Assembly (NCBI GenBank): GCA_030549775.1
Contig: CM060172.1
Span: 124,113,122-124,177,121 of the forward strand
Source of the DNA: Tamarix chinensis
Taxonomy: Eukaryota > Streptophyta > Magnoliopsida > Caryophyllales > Tamaricaceae
Length of the DNA stretch: 64,000 nucleotides
Direction: 5' to 3'
Made by a program: the position numbers and the translations under genes. Below the pieces are notes generated by a model. The model was not told where the DNA came from. It saw only the letters and a program-made list of their open reading frames with translations, and did not search any database. Positions 12,603 through 25,465 of the stretch are shown in pieces (position 1 is the first letter of the stretch; each line of letters starts with the position of its first letter).

Positions 12603-13314
12603 GTTATGCTATAATTCATGAAATCTTATGAGTGGAATGGTTTGTGTATCACATGTATACTTTAGCATAACTATCATATGTTAAAGGTTGTAATGACCTT
12701 ATTTACATCATGTGCCCTCCATGAGTTAGGTATTTTTAATTTACTTATAGCTATACATGTATTGATACTACCTTTATTAAATGGGTCCTACGATAATCCT
12801 CTGATGGTGGGGAGCATACATCCTGTGTAGGCTTTAGATCGATTACTACTATTAGGTTGAAGACTTGGACTTTGAGAATAGGACACCCATAGTTTTTACC
12901 TCTTGGAGATTCATCTTTATTTTTATGTACTTATTTTTAAAAATTTTAAAGTGTTGTATTAAAATTTTAATGGCTTTGTAACCAAATTTTAATTTTCCTT
13001 TACCTGGCTAAGCTCTTAAAATTCAAGGTTATTTTACAGGTTTTCACTAATTTTTATCAGCGATGATTTTATCTAGTGTAATCGTTTACTTTCCTTTTAC
13101 CATTGGATATTTTCTTATCGGAGTTTATTCTATCGGTATAGATGATGTTTAAGTTTTAGTTGAACAAGTTTTAGCCTTGTATCTAGTTTGATATAGATCA
13201 TGTACATTTGTTGTGTGTTAGGTGTGGTAATAGCATTTTCCATTTTCTACTTTGTCTTCCACCTATTTTTCTTTAAAATAAAATTTTTCAAGATTAAATT
13301 TTGGGGGTGTTTCA
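12603..13314 (+). repeat. 3' portion of a plus-strand gypsy LTR
   Basis: The segment ends in GGGGGTGTTTCA at about 13314. It is followed at 13318-13329 by TTGTATAAGAGC, a decayed version of the usual TTGGTATCAGAGC primer binding site. The minus-strand element to its left appears to have inserted into or beside it. Confidence 0.6.
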
Positions 13315-15537
13315 ACTTTGTATAAGAGCTTTTGGTTTTGAAAATCTGGTTTTAATTTTTTTTGTTAAATTTGATTTTTAATGATCTAAAGTTTGTTTGA
13401 AGTGTTTGATTTGGAGATCAAGTGAATTTTAAAATCCAGATTAGCTTGTGAGGAAAGTTTTATTGGGTAGTGTAAGTGGTCTTGTGATCTATTATTGTGT
13501 TTATATCTTACTATATGATCATTTTTTTGTTTTACAATATTAACCTCGTATTGTATGTGTTGTGAGTGTTATGATTTCATAATTATTTTTCTTTTAAGAG
13601 GGTAATTACCCCACTAGGTTGACTCTAATATTATAATTTTTGTGATTAATAACCTTGAAGGTGTACTTTTTCAATTGATGTATGAAGTGATATAGATTAT
13701 AATCTATTTTGTGTGAGTACTTTCACTATTTTGGAATTGGGAGAAACCTAGAATTGTGATGATGATGATGATGTGGATTGGATAGAGGTATCCTTTTCAT
13801 AGGCAATATGTAGGGTATCTCGTTTATCCTAGTGACCTTGATAAGGTAGTATGGTTTTCTTTTAGTTTTTATATTTTGGTTTCCCTTAATTAGTGTTGAA
13901 CCTTATGTTACTTTGTTATTGTATGTTGTGTTATTAATTTCAACCTTGATGTATGAACATTATTATTTGTAAAATACACATATTTTGTTGTCCACTTGCT
14001 TATGAATTGTAATGTGTTGGGTTTTTTCTTGTATGAGGAGAACTATTAGTGGGTAGTATAACAATGGTGGGACTTGAGTGCTATAGTTGACATAGTAGTG
14101 CCATTTGTGTACTGAGGTTTCTAGAGCATCATGGTTGTATTATAGATTAAGGAGCTCCGTGCTAAAGTATTTTGGGTTTAGGAATCTCTTTTGACTTAGA
14201 TGTATGTTGTTGGTATGTGTAGGAATCTTTTATGAGTCGTTGGGCCAAGCATTAACCTCATTTTTATGTATGACATTATAAAAATAACTTATTATATAAA
14301 GTATTGCATGCATATTATGTATTTGTTGTATTTTTTGAGTTGTGTAATTTTTTAAAACCTTTGTTCCCTTCCTTCTCTTTAAAGTTTAAGGTACACGTTT
14401 TTCTTGTTCTAAGATTCAGGGTTTATTTTAAGGAATAGTACATCCATAGCTCGTTTTGATTTTAAGTGTGTATTTCTTTCTTAGTTGAACTATGTAGTAT
14501 TTCATTTGCTTTCTTTGTTTTTACTTTCCCCTAATTAACTTAATTTGCCTCATTTTAATTAAAATTTGCTTCGTTTAGTTTAGTAAAACCTCATTTCTTT
14601 GTCTTTGGATTAACTTTAACATATTTAACTACATGACACAATAATAGGTAGGATACTTAACCACATAATAATAATTATGATAATCAAGATAAAAAATCCA
14701 CAATATACAAATAACCATATTAAATATTCATTATATAAATAAGACAAAACAATAGCCACTAGAAAGGAAGTAAAATATACAGAGTTAATAAATTTCATAC
14801 TCATGTATGATATATAATGAGAGAAAAAATGAATTAATGGATACCATATTAGACCCCTACAACCAACCAACACATAGGTACTAATAACTTAAGTGTTGAC
14901 AATCCTTAAAGAAATGTAAGCCTAGCTGAATAGGAAAAGTACTAGAACCAACTCGGGTTCCTACCTAGAGGCAAATACATATAGGCATATAATGCCCATT
15001 AAAAAGAGCATATACATAGCTTGTTAATCCTTAGTTTAGCTATGTCTGAGAGTTGGAGATCTTGATTCAATAAACTTATACATTATAACACAAGGTTTAA
15101 GTAATAACATAAAATGTATAATCCATATTGGAAGAGGTATAACACATCGAATACTAATATACTTAAAAAGGATTCAAGAACCCTAAATCAAACCAAGGCA
15201 TTAAGCCTATAACAAACAAGGATAGTAAGCCAACAAAACTTTGTAAAGGCAAGAAGCTTGTAATAAAAAAACCTTCGGTCTTATCAACACCATTCACCTA
15301 AGACCTTACAAAAAAAACCTTAAATTAATCTAAAAATATACAAATTTGTTAATATATATCAATTCATTTCAATTTTGATAAGTTGTCAGATACCATCATT
15401 ATTTTAGTAACTCTGATGCATAAATAATATATGTCTATTAGATATTTTTATTACTTGAGTCATATTATTACCTCAAGTATATTATTATAATGTCAATAAA
15501 TAATAAGGTTAAAAAATGAGGTAACTGAAATGAGCAC
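13315..15537. other. AT-rich DNA, no gene recognised
   Basis: By position it could be the leader of the plus-strand retroelement whose LTR ends at 13314, but no gag or pol similarity is visible in any frame. The short open frame near 14625-14873 on minus shows no domain. Confidence 0.4.
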
Positions 15538-16029
15538 CTGTTAACTAGAGGTGGCAATCAAGTTGGGTGGGTCAGGTTCGGGTATGGTTATTATCGGGTC
15601 GGGTCATTTTGGGTCATTTAACTTCTGCGGATCGGTTGTAGATTAGATCAGGTCATTATTTTGTTTGGGTCAGGTTGGTTTTGAGTAGGCTCATTTCAGT
15701 TCCCGGTCATTTCGAGTTAATTTGTTGAGTCGAGTCGGGGTCGGGTTAAGTAGACTTGGGTTTGGTTCATTTTGGGTTAACTTGACAGGTAGGATCGATC
15801 GGGTTGGTTTCGGGTTATTTTCTGGTTCACATGACTGGGTAGCTTCAGTATGTTTGGATCATTTTGTGCAATATAATGGGTTGGTCCCATTAGATCCGAG
15901 TTGTTTCGGGTTAACTTGATGAGTTGAGTCATTTTGTGCAATTTGACAGTTGGATTTAAGTAGTTATGGGATAACTTGATAGGTTGGGTTGGGTCGAGTT
16001 TTGATTGGTTGAATTAAGTTCGTACCTAG

Positions 16030-17800
16030 ATAATTATCATTCATTATATTGTAAATATTAAAGACAATTATAAGCTTACTATTGTAGATAAATGAACTAA
16101 GAATATCAGATGCGCTTTATTTTCATAAATAAATAGTAAACATATTTATAAATTTTAATAATAAAAAACATTGCATGATTGGATCTAACAAAGATATTTA
16201 TCATTTATTCAGATTTATTTGATTACTTAAAATATTTATTTACTTTAAAAAGATAATTTTATAAAATAAAGGTGATCATAACTTGATTATATAATGCACA
16301 ATTACCATTTATTATATTATAAATATTAGAGACAATCATAAGATTATTTGTAAAGACAAATGAAATAAGAATATTATATGTACCTTATTTTTACAAAGGT
16401 AAATAATAAAGATATTTATAAGTTTTAACAATGTTATATTTGATTACATAAAATATTTATAAATTTTACAAGTAAAAATATTAGATAATTATCATATATT
16501 ATATTTATTTGATTACTTGAAAAAAGATAATTTTATAAATTAAAGGTGAGCATAAGCATGACTATACAATGTATAGTTGTCATTTATTACATTGTAAATA
16601 TTAGAGATAATCATAATATTATTGGTACAGGTAAATGAAATAAGAATATTATATGTGCGTTATTTTTAAAAGTAAATAATAAAGATATTTATAAGTTTTA
16701 ACAATATTATATTGGATTGTTAAAATATTTATAATATTTACAAGTAAAAATATTAGATATTTATCATATATTATATTTATTTGATTACTTAAAACAGATA
16801 ATTTTATAAAATAAAGGTGATCATAAACATAAATATACAATGTATAATTATCATTTATTACATTATAAATATTAAATATAATCATAAGATTACTAGTAAA
16901 GATAAATAAAATAAGAATATTATATGTACTTTATTTTTACAAAGGTAAATAATAAAGATATTTATAAGTTTTAACAATATTATATTTGATTACTTAAAAT
17001 ATTTATAAATTTTACAAGTAAAAATTATATATTTATCATATATTATATTTATTTGATTACTTAAAATATTTATAAATTTTACAAGTAAAAAATTAGATAT
17101 TTATCATATATTATATTTATTTGATTACTTAAAATATTTGATTACATAAAAAAAGATAATTTTATAAAATAAAGGTGAGTATAATCATAACTATACAATG
17201 TGTAATTGTCATTTATTACATTGTAAATATTAGAGACAATCATAATATTACTAGTATAGATAAATGAAATAATAATATTATATGTGCTTTATTTTTATAA
17301 GTAAATAAGAAAGATATTTAGAAGTTTTAATAATATTATATTTTATTACTTAAAATATTTATAAATTTTATAAGTAAAAATATTAGATATTCATCATATA
17401 TTATATTTGTTTGAGTACTTAACATATTTGATTACTTAAGAAAAGATAAACTTATAAAATAAATGTGATTACAAACATGAATATACAATATATAATTATC
17501 ATTTATTATATTATAAATATTAGAGACAATCATAATATTATTAGTACAAATAAATAAAATAAGAATATTATTTGTGCTTTATTTTTACAAATAAGTAATA
17601 AAGATATTTATAAGTTTTAACAATATTATATTTGATTACTTAAAATATTTATAAATTTTGAAAGTAAAAATATTAGATATTTATCATATATTATATTTAT
17701 TTGATTACTTATAAAAAGATTATTTTATAAAATCAAAGTGATCATAAAGATAACTATATAATGTATAAATTATAATTATCATTTATTATATTTTAGATTT
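16030..17800. repeat. AT-rich tandem array, unit about 0.28-0.35 kb, six to seven copies
   Basis: The phrase ATTATCATTTATTATATTGT and its variants recurs near 16035, 16300, 16575, 16850, 17205, 17495 and 17775. Each copy is followed by the same order of motifs (GACAATCATAA, TTATTTTTACAA, AATAAAGATATTTATAAG, TTTGATTACTTAAAA). Unit length varies because a short internal segment is itself repeated near 17030-17140. Confidence 0.85.
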
Positions 17801-17819
17801 TTTTTAATTATATAAAAAA

Positions 17820-18540
17820 AACAGTCCGGTTTAATCGGAATCCCCTCCCTACGCAACCCTTTTTCTTTCTTCTTCTTTTCTCCGTTTCTTTTCCATTATT
17901 CTGACTTCTGTGGCTTGAACCTGTGCTCCCTCCTTTGTCTCAAGTCTCTCAACCTCCTCCTGAGTCTTGACCTACACTGTTGTCGTTTCTACGTCATTGC
18001 CAAGCACCACCATTGCACCACAATCATTGGTTGACTATACTACCGCGCCACGCCACCACAAGCGACACCCCTTTCCCTCTTCTCGTTATCGACAAAAGCT
18101 TATACCACCAGGAGCAACCGTACATAGCAACTGCTCCGCCATCCTACTATGTTTAGTGCATCCGACCACCGGTGAGTGATCCTTCACCATTGATATTACT
18201 CCAACAACCCTTAAACGCTAAGTCTTATTTTGATTAATTTTTTATGAATTAGCTTATGATAATCGAAATAGGTTATTGAATTATGCATATATATGTTTTA
18301 TTGCTGATATGGAGTGGTTAATTGCAATATATATGGCTGAATTTTGAAAATTAGATTTTTTACCTTGTTATGTTCAGATTTATCGGATTCATCCGACTAA
18401 GCTATTTTGGATAAATTGATTATGTAATATGCTTTGAAATGTATTTAATTTCATTTCGGTATTATTAAATTAGGAAACTTGTATGAAATATATCGGAATT
18501 GGATTGATAGGTTAAAACTCTTACAGATTTAAATTGGATT
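17820..18540 (+). repeat. Dispersed repeat, copy 2, 5' part
   Basis: Homologous in order and direction to 2990-3800: a pyrimidine-rich leader, a GC-richer stretch ending near 18172 at CACCGGTGAGTGATCC (a plausible splice donor), then AT-rich DNA with GAATTAGCTTATGATAA. The open frame 17967-18179 shows no known domain. Confidence 0.6.
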
Positions 18541-19335
18541 GTATAATTGAGTTATTTTATTAAATTAATTATACAATATGTTTTAAAATATGTTAATTTT
18601 AATTTTGAACTATCAATTTAAATATTTGAATAATATTTGACAGGATTTGTAGTTCGGGCTAAAAAACCCTAATTATGCTAAATTTGGTAATTCCTTAATA
18701 GTTTTTAATCAATTGAGTATACAATATATTTTAGAATATGTCTAATTTCAATTTTGAACCATCAATTTAAATATTTGAATAAAGTTTGATCGGATTTGTA
18801 ATTCGAGCTCAAAAACCCTAATTATATTGAATTAGGAAATTTCTTAATAGTTTTTGATCATTTGAGTATACAACATGTTTTAAAATATGTCTAATTTTAA
18901 TTTTGGACTATTAATTTAAATATTTGAATAAGATTTGACCAGATTTTTAGTTCAAGCTTAAAAACCTAATTATATTAAATTGAGTAATTCTTTAATAGTT
19001 TTTAATCAATTGAGTATATAATATGTTTTAGAATATGTCTAATTTTAATTTTGAACCATTAAATTAAATATTTGAATAAGATTTGATCATATTTGTATTT
19101 CAAGCTCAAAAATCTAATTATATTAAATTGGGTAATTCCTTAATAGTTTTCAATCAAACGAGTATACAATATGGTTTAAAATATGTCTAATTTTAATTTT
19201 GAACCATTAATTTAATTATTTAAATAAGATTTGACCAGATTTATTTTTCGGGCTCAAAAACCCTAAGTATGTTAAATTGGGTAATTCCTTAATAGTTTTT
19301 AATCAATTGAGTATACAATATGTTATAAAATAGAT
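18540..19335. repeat. Tandem array, unit about 140 bp, five to six copies
   Basis: Each unit contains GAGTATACAATATGTTTTA, a TTTGAACCATTAATTTAAAT-like stretch, a TTTGACC(A/G)GATTT-like stretch and CTCAAAAACCCTAA-like sequence. Copies begin near 18555, 18712, 18865, 19010, 19160 and 19310. They are imperfect. Confidence 0.8.
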
Positions 19336-20026
19336 CAGATTTATAGCACGATGGTGTCAAGAGTTAGTAATTTTCAGTTGGTAATAATTGTAATTACAAT
19401 TTTATTAGGTAACTAGTAACCACTGTAATTACATTTTCAGAGTTTGAGTTTGATTTTCTATTTGTTATAAACTTATAATCTTTGTAAATTAATATAATAT
19501 TTTGTTGTGTTAAAAATATGCATCAAAAGTTGGAGCTATGAGATTTTTTTTATTCTAAATGACATTGTATAGATTGTCTAGGATAAAAGTATGAAAAATA
19601 AGTATAATTTATAAAATATTATATTTTTACAAGCTTTAAATGAATAATAAAATATGTGTAATTTATTATTATTATAATAGATTTTGATGTTTGGTCGGAT
19701 CAATATCGGGTTAGATCAACGTCGGGTTAAGTCGACATAGGGTTGGGTCAAAGGCGGGTCGGGTTAATGCTGGGTGGGGTCGGGTCTATGACGGGTCATG
19801 AGTTGGGATCAGGTTGGGTCGAGTCAATGTTGTGTCGTGTTGGGTCGGGTTGCTAAATTTTTTGGATCTTATCGGGTCAGATTTCACTTGGGTCGGATTA
19901 GGTTGGATAGATCAAGTTTGGGTTGGGTCGGGTTGCTAAAATTTTTAGGTCTTATCAGGTTGAGTTTCACTCAGATTAGGTCAAGTTGGACCGGTCAGAT
20001 CAACTTTTGCCAACTCTACTATTAAC

Positions 20027-21240
20027 CATTTCCAATTAGCAACACGTGGGCTTGATCTTTATTATGCCAATTTCACTAAGAGTCTTAGCCAACTTTAAGA
20101 TCAAGTGGACTCTTGGTCGTCAAAAGCTCTATATTATGTAATTTAGATTTGAAATATATTTCAAACCAAATTAAATAATTAGTAACTAGTACTGATTAGA
20201 AATGTAAGGCTAATACATAATTAGGAACAATCACTAATCAACATTTCAAAGGCAAACTAATAAATATTAACCAATACTAACTATATATATAAATGAAACT
20301 TAAATAATGTTAATTATAATTTTTGAACAAATATATCTATGTATATAAAAATTTATTTCAACAATCCCCCACTAGATTTTCATATACCATGAGTACATTC
20401 AACATGAACACCATGCTTAAATCAATACCTCTCACATTACCCCCATCGTAACTAAATTATATCTTTTTTGAAATGTTTTAGTCTTCCATATAACCGATGA
20501 AATTAGTTTTTCTATTCCAAATCGATTGATTATAAATACCATAAGCTATATTTGGATAAGTAACAAATTTAGGATTTTTTATGTTATCCGATATCTACTT
20601 ATTCGATCCGATATCCAAGACGATTCTATCCGAAAAAACAAATAAATGATCCAATTTTTTTAAATTCAAATATCCGATCTGGTCAATGGAAAGTCAAACA
20701 AACTAAATATCCGATTCGACAAATACAAATAATATCCGATTCAAAGAAAAATATTTATACATTTTTTTATAATTTTTATTTTATATATAATTATATATAA
20801 ATAAATTTAGATGTGTGTGTGTATGTGTGTATAATTTTTACTTACTTGATTTAGTATTTGGGCCAAAATTAAATTTAGTTAAAATTAAATTTTGAATATA
20901 AGTCCTTTCTAGATCTAATAAAATCCAATTAAATATGGTAATGTAGCATCTTTAATTTTAATTTTAACATCAAATATTTGTTGAGAAAGTCCGATATTCG
21001 CTGAACGGATTGGATATTTGCTCAGTAGACCGGATAATATTAAATATATTTATGATTTGTTGGTTTTTTATATTTAAAATTTTATTCGGATAATATCAGT
21101 TATACTTGATATCCTATCCGAAAATTTGGATATCCAAAGTTTTAAATCAAATATTATTTTTAAATATCCGAAATTTTGAACATTCGACAATCAAATATCT
21201 AAAATTTTAGGTAATTGAACCGTGAACAACCTCAGTAACA
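20027..21240. repeat. AT-rich DNA with a probable small element rich in ATCCGA motifs
   Basis: Between about 20550 and 21200 the words ATCCGAT, ATATCCGA and their complements recur many times, as in subterminal arrays of small hAT-like elements. A plausible right terminus is near 21220-21236 (read inwards, CTGAGGTTGTTCACGGTTCA). No matching left terminus was found, so boundaries are uncertain. Nothing is recognised between 20027 and 20550. Confidence 0.35.
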
Positions 21241-21920
21241 ATATACCTTAAACTTTCTATAGAAAGTTTGTATTAGATTTACCGGCTAATTAGTAAGTAT
21301 GCCTACTTTGAATGGTCGGTAATTTAGACCTAAGTAGAAATTAGCTTAATTTTGGGGCATGGAGGGTGCCGCCAATAATGAGTTTTTTTTTTGGCTACAT
21401 AGCGTCTGTCCCCTACTGCTGCCTTGATTGTGACTCAATGTATATTTAAAATGTCTACTTGCAATAATGTAATACCAACACATATGCATATAAGATTAAT
21501 TGAGTTGCCATATGACCACACAATATCGCATGTGCACGAAAAGCATAAACCTGCTACTGATGCATTATGGCCCCAGTCTTTAAGTACTCGATTAAACCCC
21601 TGTTTGTGATAAGTCATGCATGCATAATCTCCCTATATAACAATTATCTTCCCCTACTGCCAAGCTAAACCCGAGCAGTAGGGGTTGCAAGCAATGGTTT
21701 GACTTTCTTCAACGTTATCTTGACTTCATCCTCCATGTCCATATGCTTGTTTACCAATGTAGCCAACAAGGACGAAATGGTTCGAAGAGCAAAGGACATA
21801 CTTAGACAGATCCTACAGCCCGCCCCGAATGGGATGAGATCAAAGTGTTGACCTTTCACATCAATGTCTGAGTTAAAGAACCTATCAGGTATAAAGGAAT
21901 GAGGGTTTGTCCAAGCACTG

Positions 21921-22289
21921 CACAACAAGAAAAGTAAGTTTGGGCGACGATTTTTATGATAATAGGGTGACATAATAGATTTTGTTGCCCTTGGTTCTAT
22001 TTTGGGCGACAAAAATATATGGTTGCCCTTGTTTTCTTTAGGGCAACAAATTTTTATAACGTTGCCCTTATTTTCTTTAGGGAAATAAACTTTTATAATT
22101 GTTGCCCTTTGTTATAGTGGAAAAATCTTTAGTGCACAAAAAGAGACTTAGGGCAACAAAATTTTCTTTTCATCGCCCTAAGTAAGGGCAACGAGCTTAT
22201 GGCGACAAAATTGTGACGAAATTGGGCGACAAATTTTTTTTCTTAGGCGACGAAATAATTTGTTGCCCAAAGTAATATTTCTTGTTGTT
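21921..22289. mobile_element. CACTA-like MITE (369 bp) inside P450 exon 2
   Basis: The left end reads CACAACAAGAAAAGTAAG and the right end, read inwards, AACAACAAGAAATATTAC, close to the CACTACAAGAAA terminus of plant CACTA elements. It is flanked by CTG at 21918-21920 and 22290-22292, a 3-bp duplication as expected for CACTA. Removing the element and one CTG restores continuous P450 reading (RDP then AWTNPHS), which confirms the boundaries. Internally it is a run of TTGCCCTTA / GGGCGACAAA-type subterminal repeats with no coding capacity. Confidence 0.9.
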
Positions 22290-23437
22290 CTGGGATCTCT
22301 ACCAATAGCCTATACATTAACTACAAGTTGTGCGCCCTTGGGTAATGTAAAGCCACAGACCTCGTGGTAGGAGCAATGGAACGGGTGGGTGAAGCTTCAA
22401 CATTTCTTTTAGGACTGCTCGAAAATATGGGAGTTTAGGAATTTCTGTTTCTTCAACTAGTTTCCCTTTGCCAATTGTTTTGTCTAATTCTTCTCGGACT
22501 TCTGATAGAATCATTGGATTGCGGAGGAGTTCTGACATTGCACATTCTATTGTTTTTGAAGTTGTGTCCATTCCTGCCCCAAACAAATCCTGTAATACAA
22601 ACATATAAATATACAAAAGTAGTAAGGTGCGGTTTCTATTAAATCATTTACGTTGAAGAGTGAACAGTCATGCAAATTTGCACCATTTAAAAATATTTAT
22701 GATCAATCCATAAGTAATTTCAGCAATTTAAATCTTTCTTTCTTTCTTTCTTCAGTCAACAAGGTTCGTAAAATCAATCGAGTATAACTTACCATTGAAA
22801 CCAATATACAAATCTCAAGAGATGAGACATTTTCTATTGGGACATGTTGCACCATATATGCCTCAACAACTACCTAAGATTTGACCTCACTGCTACAAAC
22901 CAAATCATATGGAAAAACTACTCGCAACTTTACCCTTATGTTTTTTCCTCTCTCCACAACAAAGGTTCATGAAAGAATTGGACATCTGGAATCCAAACTA
23001 TGAGCCAATTTTTTGGTTGAGAGTACGAGTCAATACCGGTTGTGCATTACGCATCATGCAACCAACTCACGTTACGCCAATGTTAATAAGTATTTTTTAG
23101 ATTAAGATAATTTTCACTAGGGTTATAATAAAAAAAATATTATAATATTTGTTGTATTATTACCTATAAATTAAATAGAAACCCATATCTTTTACCACTA
23201 TTGTCCATACCTATGACTACCCTAGTTTTGATCAATGATAAGTAAGAAATTAATATTTCACTATAAATGTATAGATTTTATCTATTACTATTATTCTACG
23301 TAAAAAATGATCGTTGACTACTAATATACTGATCTTTCAACACTAATAAACTAATTATTCACCATTGCTTTGATTTTTTACTATTATTCTACTTAAAGCT
23401 AATTTTACACTACTAATATACCGTTTTTCATCGATGA

Positions 23438-24977
23438 CACTACAATAAAAAGTGGCATAGGCCATGAAAATGGCCACGAGAGGGAAAAATTGGTAGCCAA
23501 AATTTATATACAAAGTATGAGATTGTGGTTTTGGTAAAAATAACCACAAAAAATTAAAAATTTAGTGGCTATATTTCCTTTGTTGCATAAAAAAAAATCC
23601 ATGACTAATTTGCCACAAAAAATTTATTTTTGTGATAAAGTGACCATGAATTTGCTATATAAAAATATTTTCATGATAAAATCATAAAAAAAAACTGTCA
23701 TTGAAAAACAATCATAGTATGAATTGCCACAAAAAATGTCCTTCTATGGCCAACCCACTACAAATTTGTCATGAAAGAAATACTTTTGTGGTTAAATTGC
23801 CATGAATTTGTCATGGGAAAAATAATTTCATGGCTATTTAGCACGAATTAGCTATCAAAAGATATTTTCGTGGCCAACTTGCCATGAACTATATATGGAA
23901 AGATATTTTTCATGGATGATTTGACACAAATGGGTCAGCCATGAAAAAATATTTTTGTGACTAAATTACTACAAATTTACAATATAAATATATTCTCATA
24001 GCTAATTTGCCTTGAAAGGATATTTTCGTGGCCAAATCATGAGTAAGCTATAGAAAGATATTTTTGTAAATAAATTATTATGAATTTACTATGGAAAGAT
24101 ATTTTTGTAGTTTACTCACCACAAATATGTTACAAAAAGATATTTCAATGGCTAATTTGCCACAAATGAATTTTTTTGGGCTTACTTGCCATGAATTTGA
24201 AATAAAAAATAATTTTGTGGCTAACTCATCTTAGATGTTGTACGAAAAAAATTATGTAGCAAAAGTCAATGCATTTTTACCTATAGCTCAAGAATAAAAT
24301 AAAAATATGGCCATAGTATGTATTAATTTGATCAGGTTTTTTTTAATACAAAAATGTATAATACATTACATTTTTATCCCAACATTTTGACTATTTTGAA
24401 CGAATAGTAAAATGAACTAATTATTAATTTGCATCATAGTTTAAAAGTATGTGATATATATATATATTCTATATTTTATTTTTTACTAATTTGAATAAAA
24501 AATAAAAATAAATAATTATTAGTTTGTGTCCTAGATTAAATGTGTATATAAATTATGGAGTAATAAATAATATATATACATACACAGACATCCAAACATA
24601 CATATCAACATACTATAATTATACTTACCTTAAAAAAATTAATACTATGGCTATAATAAAAAAAATATGATTTTAATTATAGGTCAAATGTGTAATTATA
24701 TAAAGAAATGTGTGACCATTTGAAAACTATATATATATATATATATATATGCAATATCTAATATAAATAATATATAATTAAGATAGATTTAAATGTTTGA
24801 TACACCTATTTATAAAACCAAAGGAAGTCAATTGTTAAAGAACTTCATAATTAAACGTGTTTGGCTTGAAATAGTTCAACAATGACTGACATTATGGGAA
24901 GTTTTGCAAAAACATGTTATAATTAATCATGATCGGTATTGGGATAAGGTCTACCCAAGGTAATAGGATGGGGTGGT

Positions 24978-25024
<47 letters not shown>

Positions 25025-25465
25025 TAATAATAATAATAATAATAATAATTATTATTATTATTATTAATTTCAATATGCACACCACGTTATTACTCGTGGT
25101 TATCATCACCACCACCATTGATATATGGGTCATGTGACTATTTATGACTATCGATACGTGCATCATGAGACTATGAGTGTCTATCATAACATGGTCACGG
25201 GACTATTTGTGGTTATTGACATGTGTGTCATGAGACTACTCACGACGATCGAGATATGAGTCAACAATTACTTGTGGTTAATTTTATCAATTGCATCAAA
25301 TCACTTTTTTAGTAGTTAACATTTTTGCCACGAGGTTATAGGACACAAGAGGTGACGCCTAAAATTTTTATGATAAAATATTTTAGCCACATAATTTTTA
25401 CTTATTAGCTACAAATGCTCTAGTTATTAGCCACGAAAAGTCTATGCGACAATTTATTATCAGTG
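23438..25465. mobile_element. Non-autonomous CACTA element (2.0 kb) in the P450 intron
   Basis: The left end is CACTACAATAAAAAGTGGC and the right end, read inwards, CACTGATAATAAATTGTCGC; both continue into a matching GCATAG. Many copies of a GCCACAAATTTG / GCCATGAATTTG-like motif fill the first 0.8 kb and recur at the right end, as in CACTA subterminal arrays. The flanking triplets TGA and AGA match at two of three bases. There is no transposase. It contains AT and AAT microsatellites (about 24730-24750 and 24978-25068). Confidence 0.8.
24978..25068. repeat. (AAT)n/(ATT)n microsatellite
   Basis: AAT repeats switch to ATT repeats and so can fold back on themselves. The poly-Ile and poly-Tyr frames predicted across them are artefacts. 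Confidence 0.95.

Larger units (their letters stand above)
15546..20018. mobile_element. Non-autonomous hAT-like element, 4.47 kb
   Basis: Terminal inverted repeats are TAGAGGTGGCAA at the left and, read inwards from the right, TAGAGTTGGCAA. The flanking 8-mers CTGTTAAC (15538-15545) and CTATTAAC (20019-20026) differ at one base, fitting a hAT target-site duplication. Both ends carry arrays of GGGTCGGGTT-like units (about 15560-16010 and 19690-19975), and these run in the same direction at both ends. The interior is tandem repeats and a copy of the repeat seen at 2990-4787. No transposase frame is present. Confidence 0.8.

Noticed and set aside
15550..16010. GGGTCGGGTT repeats as interstitial telomere sequence
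   Set aside because: The unit is not TTTAGGG and the arrays end at hAT-like termini with 8-bp duplications.
21921..22289. Short spaced repeats as a CRISPR-like array
   Set aside because: They are subterminal motifs of a MITE in a plant gene, with irregular spacing.
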